NCBI GenBank assembly: GCA_963827545.1
Contig: CAWHBI010000049.1
Location: 62,001-126,000, forward strand
DNA: 64,000 bases
Source of the DNA: AWTP1-13 sp963827545
GTDB taxonomy: Bacteria; Pseudomonadota; Alphaproteobacteria; Rhizobiales; Hyphomicrobiaceae
Direction: 5' to 3'
A program made the translations under genes and the position numbers. How positions within the stretch are numbered: position 1 is the stretch's first letter; the number at the start of each line of letters is the position of its first letter. Below are positions 17,632 to 26,626 of this stretch, one piece after another. The notes beneath the pieces are model-generated. The model saw only the letters and a list, made by a program, of their open reading frames with translations. It had not been told where the DNA came from and searched no databases.

Positions 17632-18270
17632 ATGTATCGCGTCCTTGTGCCCGCACTGCTATCGCTCAGCCTAGCTGGCTGTGGCATGGCGAGCTATTCG
17701 CTGACGGCCGGCTTTGCCAACTCGGGGCAGCCGACGCCCCGGACACAGCGCACGCAGGAGACCGGCAGCCTCGACCCGGCACCAAAGCGTGTCGCCAAGG
17801 CCGACGACAAGGCACCCAAAGGCACGTTCGAGCGGGCGCCCCCCGGCGCTTTGTCCGATCGCGACTACAGCACCACCCGCCTCGACGCAGAAAAAGCGCG
17901 TGAGCTCGTCAACGCCTATCGTAAGCAGAAGGGCCTGGGGCCGCTCAGGCTGCAGCCGTCCCTCATCGAGGCGGCCCGTGCGCACTCGCGCGACCTTGCC
18001 AAGTGGGATCGCATCTCGCACTTCGGGTCGGACGGCTCCAACCCATGGGACCGCGTGAAGCGCGCCGGCTACAACGCCAAGCTGGCGGCGGAGAACGTCG
18101 GCACCGGGCAGGCCTCCATCGAGGAAGTCATCAAGGGCTGGCAGGCAAGCCCCGGCCACAACAAGAACCTGCTGCTACCTGACGCCGAGCATATGGGAAT
18201 CGCCCTGGTGCAGGACTCCAAGACAGAGTTCAAGACCTTCTGGACGCTGGTGATCGGCTCGCCGCTGTAG
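17632..18270 (+). CDS. CAP/SCP-domain lipoprotein
   Basis: A 212-residue secreted protein. The N-terminus has a signal peptide with lipobox LAGC (C17), so it should be lipid-anchored. A Pro/Lys-rich spacer (about 30-75) leads to a CAP (cysteine-rich secretory protein/PR-1) domain. Its characteristic motifs are AYRKQKGLGPL, ARAHSRDLAKW (His of the CAP cavity), AAENVGTG and the GWQASPGHNKNLL stretch that carries the second His. The function of bacterial CAP proteins is mostly unknown, though envelope or surface roles are likely. A GGGAGAG precedes the ATG, and a CtrA box lies upstream. Confidence 0.9.
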   Translation: MYRVLVPALLSLSLAGCGMASYSLTAGFANSGQPTPRTQRTQETGSLDPAPKRVAKADDKAPKGTFERAPPGALSDRDYSTTRLDAEKARELVNAYRKQKGLGPLRLQPSLIEAARAHSRDLAKWDRISHFGSDGSNPWDRVKRAGYNAKLAAENVGTGQASIEEVIKGWQASPGHNKNLLLPDAEHMGIALVQDSKTEFKTFWTLVIGSPL

Positions 18271-18449
18271 AAACGGGTGTGCCGGCTTCGGCTTCGAATG
18301 GCGCCACGCAAGCGAGCGGCCTGCTCGGACACCGCTTTGGTTAAGGCGCCCGGCTCACGAGCGTATGACAACCGATCCCTGTTCAAATCTGAGACGGCCG
18401 CAAGGTCTAAGTGTCCCGCTCGGGGAACAGGACGGATGGTTTCAGCCGC

Positions 18450-18674
18450 TCACTGCTCGGTTTGACGCGCCTCGGCCCGCCGCCGCGCTACCTCCGCCAC
18501 GCCGGCCCAAGCCCAGCTGCGCCCGGCGTCACCCTTGAGACTGTGGAACGTGGAGAAGAACTCGGCCACGTCCGCCGCCCAGATGCCGTGGCGCCCCTCC
18601 AGCACCGATACCATAGCCTCGACTTCACCCGGTGTCGGCGTGACGTCGTCTTGGGGATGCATGCCAGTGGCCAT
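18450..18674 (-). CDS. Small hypothetical protein
   Basis: A 74-residue acidic protein with a coherent amphipathic composition (for example PGEVEAMVSVLEGRHGIWAA, then EFFSTFHSLKGDAGRSW) and an Arg/Glu-rich C-terminus. No signal peptide or membrane segment is seen. The overlapping frames on the other strand look random, which supports this one. No family was recognised. Confidence 0.55.
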   Translation of the reverse strand: MATGMHPQDDVTPTPGEVEAMVSVLEGRHGIWAADVAEFFSTFHSLKGDAGRSWAWAGVAEVARRRAEARQTEQ

Positions 18675-18872
18675 TTTGCGTCTCTGGGACCTGTTTGAAC
18701 TCCGCAGTTAACGCCTCACTAAGCAAAATCGAAGCCACATTGCCCTGGCAGCTGCTACCGCCTCCGATGGCGGCGGGACAGGCAAGGCCCAGCGGCCGCG
18801 TGGCGCGTCGGAACGCGGGCACGCGATGGGGTATGAATGCTTGGTCGAATTTGCTGCCGCTACCGTCCTGGC

Positions 18873-19931
18873 CTACGGCGTCTTGACGCCGGTTGCAGCG
18901 GCCTTGTCGCCCTGAGCCTTGGCCTTGGGAGCGTCGCCGGGTCCTGAATTCTGCTTGCCGGCCTTTTCACCGGCCTTCTTGGCGGCGACAGCCTGCCCCT
19001 TCTTGCCTTTGGCTCTCGCAACGATGCGGCGCCGGCCTGTGCCGCAAGCCCAAGAAATCACGGCGTGGCGAAAGGAAGCCACCCCCTTGGCATCTGCCGC
19101 AACCGGCATCGTGTCGAGGCTCTGCATGCCGAAATGGACTTTCCAGGCGTGCGTCTGGAAACCGTGCTCGAGCAGATTGGCGGCGCGCGTGCTGCGCTGG
19201 CTTCCTGTCGCCTCACCCAGCACCACCGCTACCAGCCTGCGCCCATCACGCGTGGCGCTGGCCACAATGTTGAAGCCGCTGTCGCAGATGAAGCCGGTCT
19301 TCATGCCGTCGGCACCGTCGTAGTTGTTGAGCAGAGCGTTGTGCGTCCGCAGGCGGCGCTTGCCGATGCGCATCTCGGGCATCGACCAGAGGTTCGCATG
19401 TGCCGGGAAGTCGCGCACCACCGCAGCCGTCAGCTTGGCAAGATCGCGTGCCGTGCTGACCTGCTCCGGCGCCGGCAGGCCATTGGCGTTGGCGAACACC
19501 GTGCGCGTCATGCCGAGGCGGGTGGCGGCGGCGTTCATGCGCACCACGAAGGCCTCCTGTGATCCAGCCACGGCCTCCGCCAGCATGACAGCGACGTCGT
19601 TGGCCGACTTCACGATCAGAGCCTGCAAGGCCGTCTCAATGGTCATCTCCGCGCCTACGGGAAGGCCGATCTTGCTCGGGGCCTGGCTGTGGGCGAGCTC
19701 AGAGCAGCCGATCTTGGTCAGCAGGGTCAGTTTGCCTTCCTTGATGGCCTCGAACACCAGATAGGCCGTCATGATCTTGGTGAGGGAGGCGGGATGCCAT
19801 TGGTTGTCCTGGTCCTCCGCGTAGAGGACCCTGCCGTCGGCGGCATCGAACAGGAGGGCCGGGCCGGCCGACGCCGGCGAGACGGCAACCGCTGACGCAG
19901 TCACGAACGATGCCAAGGCCCTCGCAAGCAT
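18873..19931 (-). CDS. D-alanyl-D-alanine carboxypeptidase (S11, PBP5/6 type, DacF/DacC-like)
   Basis: A 352-residue periplasmic low-molecular-weight PBP that trims the terminal D-Ala of peptidoglycan stem peptides. After a signal peptide (cut near SPASAG), all three catalytic motifs are present: SLTK (S49-K52), SAN (109-111) and KTG (211-213). The C-terminal region beyond about residue 300 is Lys/Ala-rich and low complexity (AKGKKGQAVAAKKAGEKAG). It replaces the amphipathic membrane anchor of E. coli PBP5 and could bind cell-wall polymers. The gene is monocistronic in this layout. Confidence 0.92.
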   Translation of the reverse strand: MLARALASFVTASAVAVSPASAGPALLFDAADGRVLYAEDQDNQWHPASLTKIMTAYLVFEAIKEGKLTLLTKIGCSELAHSQAPSKIGLPVGAEMTIETALQALIVKSANDVAVMLAEAVAGSQEAFVVRMNAAATRLGMTRTVFANANGLPAPEQVSTARDLAKLTAAVVRDFPAHANLWSMPEMRIGKRRLRTHNALLNNYDGADGMKTGFICDSGFNIVASATRDGRRLVAVVLGEATGSQRSTRAANLLEHGFQTHAWKVHFGMQSLDTMPVAADAKGVASFRHAVISWACGTGRRRIVARAKGKKGQAVAAKKAGEKAGKQNSGPGDAPKAKAQGDKAAATGVKTP

Positions 19932-20374
19932 GCGCCACCTCCCAAACTCGTTCGCGGCCCGCCGTGCAACTCGAGCGTGTTATGGGGCGCTTTTGCGGCT
20001 GTGCCTAGGTGATGCCGACTTTGACGCACCAATTGCCCAAGGTCCGTGACCCGAAAGGCGCGGGCAAACAGCGCCGCCGTGCCCGCCCGGATGGATCGGC
20101 AGGTTCTAGCAACATACAGAGGTGGGTGAAAGGTGGACGGGCACAGGTCCACCGATCGCGGGAGGCTTGTGGGCTCCCCACAGCCGCAACTGCGGCTCGA
20201 GAACCTCCAGTGCTGGCGGGTGCGCTTCTAGAGCAAGATCGTTTCTGATCGAAGCGCTTCGCTTCGATCATGGAACGTGAATCTTGCTCTCAAATCTATG
20301 AATAGAGCAGGATTCACGCTTCGGCCGCTACGTTGCAGTCGAGGCAAAGTGATTCAATCCGAAGCGATCCTGCT
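19932..20374. other. Intergenic region with one palindromic repeat
   Basis: About 440 bp without a convincing gene. The right third is filled by the GAGCA(A/G)GAT repeat. The rest (19932-20228) shows no clear structure. Confidence 0.5.
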
Positions 20375-20377
20375 CTA
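20229..20377. repeat. Double palindrome of the AGAGCAAGATC / AGAGCAGGAT type
   Basis: Two adjacent hairpins. The first runs from TAGAGCAAGATCG to GAATCTTGCTCT and has an inner GATCGAAGCGCTTCGCTTC palindrome. The second runs from AGAGCAGGATTCACG to GCGATCCTGCTCTA. The final CTA is the stop codon (TAG on the minus strand) of the next gene. Similar elements are common in Hyphomicrobiales intergenic DNA; that statement is from general knowledge. Confidence 0.75.
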
Positions 20378-20911
20378 GCGCCGCCTGAACCGCAACCGCG
20401 GGCGACGGCTGCTGGCGCCGTTGTCGGCCACGCGCGGCGCTGCCTCGGCAGTCCGCGTCACGCCGACGGCGTTTCTGGCCCCGCTCTTGACGAACGCCGC
20501 CACGAAAGACGCACCGCGTGCCCGGCAGTCGCGGTTGTAGCGCTCGGCCTTGGCTTGCGCCGCCTCGGCATCCGCGGCGTGCACGCTGACCGACTTCGGC
20601 TCCTCGCTGTTGCCGCAGGTCAGCTTGACATCGTACTGGTTGGTGCAGCCTGACTGGCCGCGGCACTGGGCCTCTTGTGTGAGGGAGTCTTGCGCAGGGA
20701 CCTCGGCTCGTGCAACCGCTTCGCTGTCGGTGTTCGCCACGGCATTGAACGCAAAGGCAAGGCCGAGCGCCATGACGACCACGAGGCCCGTCACGCCGGC
20801 CAGGATTGCGGCCGACCTCCCGGCCGTGCTGCCCGCGTCCGACACAGGCGGAGCAGCCGGCACGGGTGCCTCGCGCGAAGACGAACGTCGACCAAAGCTC
20901 TTCTGGACCAT
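20375..20911 (-). CDS. Hypothetical single-pass membrane protein with Cys-rich periplasmic domain
   Basis: A 178-residue protein from the ATG at 20911 (a GTG nine bases upstream is in frame). A basic, Pro-rich cytoplasmic N-terminus (about 45 residues) precedes one membrane helix (ILAGVTGLVVVMALGLAFAF). The following domain has four Cys in CRGQSGC, LTCGN and RDC contexts, suggesting disulfides, and ends in an Arg-rich tail. No family was recognised. The stop codon is supplied by the adjacent repeat. Confidence 0.65.
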   Translation of the reverse strand: MVQKSFGRRSSSREAPVPAAPPVSDAGSTAGRSAAILAGVTGLVVVMALGLAFAFNAVANTDSEAVARAEVPAQDSLTQEAQCRGQSGCTNQYDVKLTCGNSEEPKSVSVHAADAEAAQAKAERYNRDCRARGASFVAAFVKSGARNAVGVTRTAEAAPRVADNGASSRRPRLRFRRR

Positions 20912-21076
20912 GCGACCCACCCCCCTGCGGCGAGCCTCACGAGCCTAGCCCGTGACGGTTGAGCAGCCCTCAAGGCTCCATAGTGTTGTCCCAGGTTTTC
21001 GTTGTCACGATTAAGTGGTGGTAAACTCAATTGGTGCCCGAGGCTGCATCGAGCATGACCATTGGATGAAAGGCCC

Positions 21077-21677
21077 ATGACACGTTCCCTCTTTCCTGGC
21101 CTCTTTCCTGGCCTCTTTCCTGGCATTGCTCGCCGGCATCCTGCTGATCAGCGCCTGGCGTGGACCTGCGCACGCCCAAAGTGCGCCGAAGAAGGGCGAG
21201 CTCCTCAGCGGCTCGGCGACCGTGGTCGAGGGCGACACGTTCGACTTTCGCGTCAATCGCGTCCGCGTCTGGGGCATTTTTTCGCCGGAGCAGCGGGCCT
21301 GGTGCTGGCGCAACGGCCAGCGCTGGGAACCCGCCGGCGAGGCCGCGAAGGCGCTGCGCGAGTGCTTGAAGGGAGACGCGGTCACGTGTCGCGTGCAGAG
21401 AAGTGAGCGGCGCTGGTTCCGGAAGCGATACGTTTCCGAATGCTGGACGGATGACGGGCGAGACGTTGGCGCATGCATGGTGCGCGCGGGCTGGGCGACT
21501 GACTACAGCTGCTATTCCGGCGGGCACTACCGCGACCTGGAAGCGGAGGCGAAGCACGGTGGGCTGGGCCTGTGGACATGCGACAACGGCCCGCCGACGA
21601 GGCGCTGGGGCCGCAAGGGCAGGGGTGTGCTCTGTGAGACACCTGCCTACAAGCCGTCAGGTCCAGCGCCGAAGTGA
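21077..21677 (+). CDS. Secreted staphylococcal-nuclease-like protein (apparent frameshift in signal peptide)
   Basis: A SNase-fold domain of about 150 residues. It shows VVEGDTFDFRVNRVRVWGI, then FSPEQ, where the family usually has GIDxPE. The family's D21 and E43 equivalents are kept, but the Ca-binding Asp40 position is Phe. Seven or more Cys are present. The domain frame runs back through three exact 12-bp repeats coding SFLA-SFLA-SFLA and then LLAGILLISAW...AHA, a good signal peptide. It lacks a start codon in frame. The ATG at 21077 would join if one C of CCC at 21087-21089 were removed. It may be a binding protein or an unusual nuclease. Confidence 0.7.
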
Positions 21678-21883
21678 TCCTCGGTCACGTGGCGCGGCGC
21701 CCGGGACCGATGCGAGGTTGCAACAACGACCGAGCTCTCGGGCTGTGAACACGCCTGCAAGGTGCCGCCGTCCTTGGCAGCTACCGTCGCGCGGCATTAG
21801 TCTGGCGGGCAAATCTTGCCGCCTCAATTTTCCGCCCAACGGGGCCTACATTGGCACGTTGAAACCTCTCGCAGGATTGGACG

Positions 21884-22309
21884 ATGCAGTTCGTATGCGA
21901 CGCGCCACCCAAGACCTGGTTTCGCATCGAGACCGAGGCGGAAGCTGCGCTCGAATCCCGGGCGATGGATCACGCCGTGGAGAAGTACTTCCGGCAGGCC
22001 TATGAGCAGGCCGCCAAGACCTATGTGCCGCCGGCATCCTCTGCGTTCTTCGAGCGCAGCATCGGACTGAAGGAGCATGTCCACCGCGTGATGCCGGTGT
22101 TCCTGACGCTGCGGGACGGGGAGGGAAAGGCGCTCGTCACGGCGATGCTGCCGCCTGCGGGCCATGACGACCGGGCGTTGAGGCCGATCATCGTCGGAAT
22201 TGCGAACGGCGATCCATTCCCGGAGCACGGCGAGGCCATCCGCAAGCTGGGACAGCACTTCGGCCTGACGCTCGATCCGGCGCGCTGCTATCCGTATCGC
22301 CGGAGTTGA
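21884..22309 (+). CDS. Conserved-looking hypothetical protein
   Basis: A 141-residue soluble protein, starting MQFVCDAPPKTWFRIETEAE and rich in charged residues, with a central hydrophobic core (VMPVFLTLRDGEGKALVTAM) and a PFPEHGEAIRKLGQHFGL segment. No signal or membrane helix. The coding frame is clear from codon bias. No domain was recognised. Confidence 0.75.
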   Translation: MQFVCDAPPKTWFRIETEAEAALESRAMDHAVEKYFRQAYEQAAKTYVPPASSAFFERSIGLKEHVHRVMPVFLTLRDGEGKALVTAMLPPAGHDDRALRPIIVGIANGDPFPEHGEAIRKLGQHFGLTLDPARCYPYRRS

Positions 22310-22339
22310 TCCCTTCAGGCTTGGCCTTTCCGACGAGCC

Positions 22340-23239
22340 TCAGTCCAGCTCCAGGCCGTCCATGCCCGAGTTCTTGCGCACCTTCTTGATCATGTCGCGC
22401 ACGAGGGCTCCGGCGGTGGCCGGGTCGTCGACCTGTGGCACCTCCGCGCCGCGGCGCCAGCCTTCGCACACCGCGATGCGGCCGACCCCTGCCTGGATCA
22501 CCCGGCCGGTGATGTCCTGGGCTTCTTCACTGGCCAGATAGACCACTGTCGGGGAGACCCACTTCGGATCGCGCTGTGCGCGCTGTTCCGGGGTGAGCTC
22601 CCGCAATCCTTCCGTCATGCGTGTCTGCGCCGACGGCGAGATGGCGTTGACGGTGACACCGTAGCGGCGCAGCTCGCGCGCGGCGATGATGGTGAAGGCG
22701 GCGATGCCGGCCTTGGCTGCGCCGTAGTTGGCCTGGCCGACGTTGCCGTAGATGCCCGAGGTCGAGCTGGTGTTGATGATGCGGCCCTTGACCGGCCCGC
22801 CGATCCTCTTGCTCTCCTCGCGCCAGTAGGCCGCGGCGTGGCGCGAGGGCGCGAACGTACCCTTCAGGTGCACCTTGATGACGGCATCCCATTCTCCCTC
22901 CTCCATATTGGTGAGCATGCGGTCGCGAAGGATGCCGGCGTTGTTGATCAGCACGTCGAGCCTGCCATAGGCCTTGATGGCGGCGTCGATCATGGCCTTG
23001 GCGCCGTTCCAGTCGCTGGCGTCGTTGCCGTCGGCGACCGCCTCGCCGCCGGCCTTCTTGATCAAGGCCACGACCTCATTGGCGGGCGAGGCGTCCGTGC
23101 CCGTGCCGTCGACGCCGGCGCCGATGTCGTTGACCACCAGCTTGGCGCCATGCGTCGCCAGCAGCAGAGCGTGCTCGCGGCCCAGCCCCCGCCCGGCCCC
23201 CGTCACGACCGCAACTCGTCCTTCGCACAAGCGGCGCAT
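22340..23239 (-). CDS. SDR-family dehydrogenase, large 3-hydroxyacyl-CoA dehydrogenase type
   Basis: A 299-residue NAD(P)-dependent short-chain dehydrogenase. The TGAGRGLGREH cofactor motif is at the N-terminus, NNAG follows DVLI at about 95, and the catalytic Ser-Tyr-Lys is in NTSSTSGIYGNVGQANYGAA. The insert SRHAAAYWREESKRIGG and the extended C-terminus resemble the dehydrogenase domain of multifunctional enzyme 2 (HSD17B4-like), suggesting a (3R)-hydroxyacyl-CoA substrate. The start at 23239 follows GAGGAGC. It diverges from the CoA-transferase gene, and together they suggest acyl-CoA catabolism. Confidence 0.87.
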   Translation of the reverse strand: MRRLCEGRVAVVTGAGRGLGREHALLLATHGAKLVVNDIGAGVDGTGTDASPANEVVALIKKAGGEAVADGNDASDWNGAKAMIDAAIKAYGRLDVLINNAGILRDRMLTNMEEGEWDAVIKVHLKGTFAPSRHAAAYWREESKRIGGPVKGRIINTSSTSGIYGNVGQANYGAAKAGIAAFTIIAARELRRYGVTVNAISPSAQTRMTEGLRELTPEQRAQRDPKWVSPTVVYLASEEAQDITGRVIQAGVGRIAVCEGWRRGAEVPQVDDPATAGALVRDMIKKVRKNSGMDGLELD

Positions 23240-23379
23240 GCAATGCTCCTCTTCCGATTTTCGTGCCCTTGCTTCCGGCATTCAGTTTGTTTCGCGCGCC
23301 GATCCCGCGCAAGATGTGGGACGACAATGAGCAAGAGAGCCCCCGCGCATGATGACGAACGAGCGCCCCTGAGGGACCC

Positions 23380-24567
23380 GTGAGCTACGACGCACCATTT
23401 GCCGGACTCAAGGTCGTCGACCTGAGCCAGGGCGTTGCGGGACCCTATTGCGGCATGCTGCTCGCCCAGCATGGCGCCAACGTCATCAAGGTCGAGCCGA
23501 CGGGCGACGGGGACTGGGCCCGCACCATAGGCAGGCGCTACGGCGGCCACACCGCCTATTCGATCCCCGCCAACCTCGGCAAGCGCTCGATCGCGCTCGA
23601 TTTGAAGGCGGATGAGGGCAAGGAGGTGCTGTGGCGCCTGATGGCGGGCGCCGACGTGCTGCTCGAGGGTTTCCGCCCCGGCGTGCTCGACCGGCTGGGC
23701 TTCGGCTATGACGCGGTCTCGAAGCGTGAGCCGCGTATTCTCTACCTGTCCGTCTCTGGCTTCGGCCAGCGGGGCCCGCTCGCCGATCGGCCGGCGATGG
23801 ACCCGGTGCTGCAGGCCTTCACCGGCCTGATGGCCGACAACAAGGGCGAGGACGGCATCCCCCACCGCGTGCCGTTCGTGGTGATCGACATGTCGACGGC
23901 GCTGTACGCCTTCCAGGCCCTCTCCGCGGCCCTCTACGCGCGCCGCGATGAGCCGCGCGGACGGCGCATCGAGGTGAGCCTGCTCGAGGCGGCAAGCGCC
24001 ATCCAGGTCATTCGCATGATGATGGTATACCTCGAGGGCGAGCGGGTCAGGCGCGCCATGCCGAGCGGTGTTTTCAAGACTGCAGACGGCTGGCTGCAGT
24101 TCCTGGTGGTGCGCCAGCAGCAGTGGATAGCCATCTGCTCGGTGCTCGGCATGCCGGACCTTGCCAGCGATCCGCGCTTTGTCGACGACGACGCCCGCGT
24201 GCGCAACGAAGCCGAGCTGCTGGCCATCGTGCGGCCGGAGGTTGCCGAGAAGCCCACGGCCTACTGGGCCGAGCGCCTGCGCGAGGCCGATATCATGCAC
24301 GAGCGGCTGAACAGCTTCCGCGAGTTCCTGCAACAGCCGCAGGCCGAGGCAATCGACCTGGTGAGCTGGCTGGAGCTGCCGGGCACGCCGGAGCCGTTCC
24401 CGGTGCCCAACATCGCCGGCATCGCGCCCTTCGCGAAGGGCACGCCACGCGCCACCACGCCGGCACTTGGCCAGCACACCGAGGAGATCATGCGCGAGCA
24501 TGGGTTCGGGGCGGACGAAATCGCCGAGCTCGCCGAACGCAAGGTCATTGCAGGACCGAAGGCGTGA
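23380..24567 (+). CDS. Class III CoA-transferase (CaiB/BaiF family)
   Basis: A 395-residue protein starting with GTG at 23380. It contains the N-terminal VVDLSQGVAGPYCGMLLAQH fold and GADVIKVEPTGDGD-like segment (here GANVIKVEP), IALDLKADEGKE, LLEGFRPGVLDRLG, and a conserved Asp in DMSTALYAFQAL. Family enzymes move CoA between carboxylic acids through an aspartyl-CoA anhydride. The substrate is not predictable. The divergent SDR and nearby tautomerase point to organic acid or aromatic degradation. Confidence 0.92.
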   Translation: MSYDAPFAGLKVVDLSQGVAGPYCGMLLAQHGANVIKVEPTGDGDWARTIGRRYGGHTAYSIPANLGKRSIALDLKADEGKEVLWRLMAGADVLLEGFRPGVLDRLGFGYDAVSKREPRILYLSVSGFGQRGPLADRPAMDPVLQAFTGLMADNKGEDGIPHRVPFVVIDMSTALYAFQALSAALYARRDEPRGRRIEVSLLEAASAIQVIRMMMVYLEGERVRRAMPSGVFKTADGWLQFLVVRQQQWIAICSVLGMPDLASDPRFVDDDARVRNEAELLAIVRPEVAEKPTAYWAERLREADIMHERLNSFREFLQQPQAEAIDLVSWLELPGTPEPFPVPNIAGIAPFAKGTPRATTPALGQHTEEIMREHGFGADEIAELAERKVIAGPKA

Positions 24568-24616
24568 GCGCGCGCGACGCGCAGCTATTCCCGGCGCATC
24601 CGCTCACAGCGCGCCG

Positions 24617-24997
24617 CTATCCGTGCGGAACACGACCGCCACCGGGTGACCAGTTTTCCCAGGCAACATCCTGGAAAACGATCATGACGTGCTCGGCATC
24701 GATGCCACTGCCGGCAAGGCGTTCGACTGCGTCGTGGATGATCTTCTTCTTTACCTTCACGCTGCGCCCTGCGCCGAGAAGGATCTCGATCAGCACAAAG
24801 TCGTCGTTCCTAGGCGATTGAAGGTCGGGGAAGGTCGGATCGAAACGGAAATCATCTTCGCCAAGTTCGATCACGCGCTGGAACCGGTCGTTGGGGTTGA
24901 CCCCGAACTCGACGAGAGCCGCGTGCACGGCGTCGAGAATTGCAGATTTGAATGCGGCAGTCTTCGGCTTGCGAAGCGTTACGGTGACAACCGGCAT
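24617..24997 (-). CDS. Tautomerase-superfamily protein
   Basis: A 126-residue member of the tautomerase/MIF superfamily. Pro2 directly after the initiator Met (MPVVTVTLRK) is the catalytic base of the family, and a duplicated beta-alpha-beta pattern follows (VLIEILLGAGRSVKVKKKII, HVMIVFQDVAWENWS). Members isomerise or dehalogenate 2-oxo/enol intermediates of aromatic or haloalkene pathways. It converges with the CoA-transferase gene. Confidence 0.85.
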   Translation of the reverse strand: MPVVTVTLRKPKTAAFKSAILDAVHAALVEFGVNPNDRFQRVIELGEDDFRFDPTFPDLQSPRNDDFVLIEILLGAGRSVKVKKKIIHDAVERLAGSGIDAEHVMIVFQDVAWENWSPGGGRVPHG

Positions 24998-25193
24998 GGG
25001 AGGGAGCCTCTGAACTCGCAGCGGGCGCGGACGTATAGCCCAAATCCGCGGGCGGCGCTGCTCAGAATCTCACCGTCGAGGGTTTGCCGGCCTGGCTCAT
25101 GCCATGGTCGCGCTCGCCTGCATGGCAACCGGTTGCAACGTCCTCTGGCTGCAAGCCTCCACGCCCCGGGGACGAGCCGCCGTGGCGTAACGC

Positions 25194-26417
25194 TCAGAAG
25201 CCCATCTCCAGGATGTAGAGCCCGCCGGCATGGCGGTCGACGACATAGACCACCTGGCGCTCGTCGACGAATACGTCGTTGAGCTGGATGGCGCCGGTGG
25301 ATGCCCCCTTGGGCGCCGGCGGCACGAAGATGCCGACCTCCTCGGGCTGGTAGGGGTTGGCGATGTCGTAGGCGCGCAGGCCGCCGTTGAAGAAGGTGCC
25401 CAGGATGATCCGGTCGGAATGCCACGAGGTGGGGAGCGGCACGTTCTCGTGGATGTTGTGGGCGCCGAAGCGGCCGCCGCGCTTGGCATAGTCCTCGACG
25501 TTGTCGACCGGGCAGGTGGCGATCGGCACGGGGTTGGTTTCCTCCCGCCCGTCGAGAATCCAGATGAGCTTGGGCCAGTCCTTGGCATCGTCGACCACGG
25601 ACTCGTCGGTGACGATCAACAGCTCGCGCTCGAACAGCGGCAGCACGGTGTGGGTGAAACCGCAAAACGGCGGGGAGTTGTCCCAGCGGCACAGCGGCTT
25701 GGGGCTCGCCTTGTCCGAGATGTCGAGGATGAACATGCCGCCGTCGATGTAGCCGAGGTAGCAGCGATCGGGGCGCTGCGGATAGACATTGGTGTTGTGG
25801 GCACGGAAGCCCTTGTCGTAGCGCGGCGCCTTGTGGCGTTGGGGTGGAGCCTCCTTGTCGCCCTGGCGGGTGCCGGGCATCCACCAGCGGCTCACCTCCA
25901 CGGGCTTGGAAGGATTGCGCACGTCGAAGGCGCGGTAGAACTGGTCGTCGAGGGGATTGGTGGCCACGAAGTCGGGTGCGCCGGCCGCCATGTGGACGGT
26001 CTCGCCGTCGCAGAACCACAGCTGGTGCACGCCGCGCGAGCCGGGGCCGGAGGCATCGACGAAGGCGATGGATTTCGGGCTCTCCGGCACCGAGATGTCG
26101 AACAGCTCGAAGCCCGCCGGCTTTTGCCCGTGCTGTTGCGTCTGGTAAGCCACCGCCATGATATTGCCGACCGTCTCCAGCGAGTTGGAGCGCATGTGCT
26201 GCTCGGGGAGGTCGGTCTGCACCACGACCTTGGGCGCGCGCGGGTCGGACACGTCGACGGCGGTGAAGTTCTTGGGCGCGCTCTCGTGCGCCAGCCACAG
26301 GATGCGGCGGCCGTCCTTGGCGATCTGGATCGACATGCCCTCGCCCATGCCGCCGAAGCCGTTGAGCTCGTGGTGGGCGATGAGCTTGAAGTTCTTGATC
26401 GTCGGCTCGTAGGCCAT
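25194..26417 (-). CDS. LVIVD-repeat beta-propeller protein
   Basis: A 407-residue protein with repeated blade-like units containing (F/L)xxxDVSDPxxP patterns (FTAVDVSDPRAPKVV, FELFDISVPESPKSI, DVRNPSKPVEVS, FILDISDKASPKPL), the LVIVD repeat seen in choice-of-anchor propellers. No signal peptide is apparent from the ATG at 26417, so it may be cytosolic; the longer frame to 26558 runs through a repeat and is not coding-like. The function of this family is unknown. Neighbours are catabolic enzymes. Confidence 0.8.
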   Translation of the reverse strand: MAYEPTIKNFKLIAHHELNGFGGMGEGMSIQIAKDGRRILWLAHESAPKNFTAVDVSDPRAPKVVVQTDLPEQHMRSNSLETVGNIMAVAYQTQQHGQKPAGFELFDISVPESPKSIAFVDASGPGSRGVHQLWFCDGETVHMAAGAPDFVATNPLDDQFYRAFDVRNPSKPVEVSRWWMPGTRQGDKEAPPQRHKAPRYDKGFRAHNTNVYPQRPDRCYLGYIDGGMFILDISDKASPKPLCRWDNSPPFCGFTHTVLPLFERELLIVTDESVVDDAKDWPKLIWILDGREETNPVPIATCPVDNVEDYAKRGGRFGAHNIHENVPLPTSWHSDRIILGTFFNGGLRAYDIANPYQPEEVGIFVPPAPKGASTGAIQLNDVFVDERQVVYVVDRHAGGLYILEMGF

Positions 26418-26540
26418 GCGCGTTTCCCTCATGCTTCGCTTGTCACAAGTGGCGGGCATCCTAACCGCGGACGGTTGTCTCGGGAACGCGCAATTGCGGC
26501 TGCTGGCGTCCGGCGCGCTCGCGGCTATGATGTCGCAAGA

Positions 26541-26608
26541 AGGGGTCAGACCCCTCACCTGGACGTCTCAATTCTGCCGCGACGTTTTGTATGAGGGGTC
26601 TGACCCCT
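26541..26608. repeat. GGGGTCAGACCCC inverted repeat pair, copy 1
   Basis: Two short palindromes, AGGGGTCAGACCCCT and AGGGGTCTGACCCCT, spaced about 40 bp apart in inverted orientation between divergent genes. A second copy of the same pair lies at 40569-40635 before mutL. The SDR start follows 18 bp later, so the element lies in its leader. Confidence 0.8.
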
Positions 26609-26626
26609 ACGCCGAGGAGGGGCATC

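Noticed and set aside
25230..26594. A 454-codon plus-strand frame opposite the LVIVD gene
   Set aside because: The composition is that of an antisense shadow. The minus-strand protein has repeated propeller motifs.
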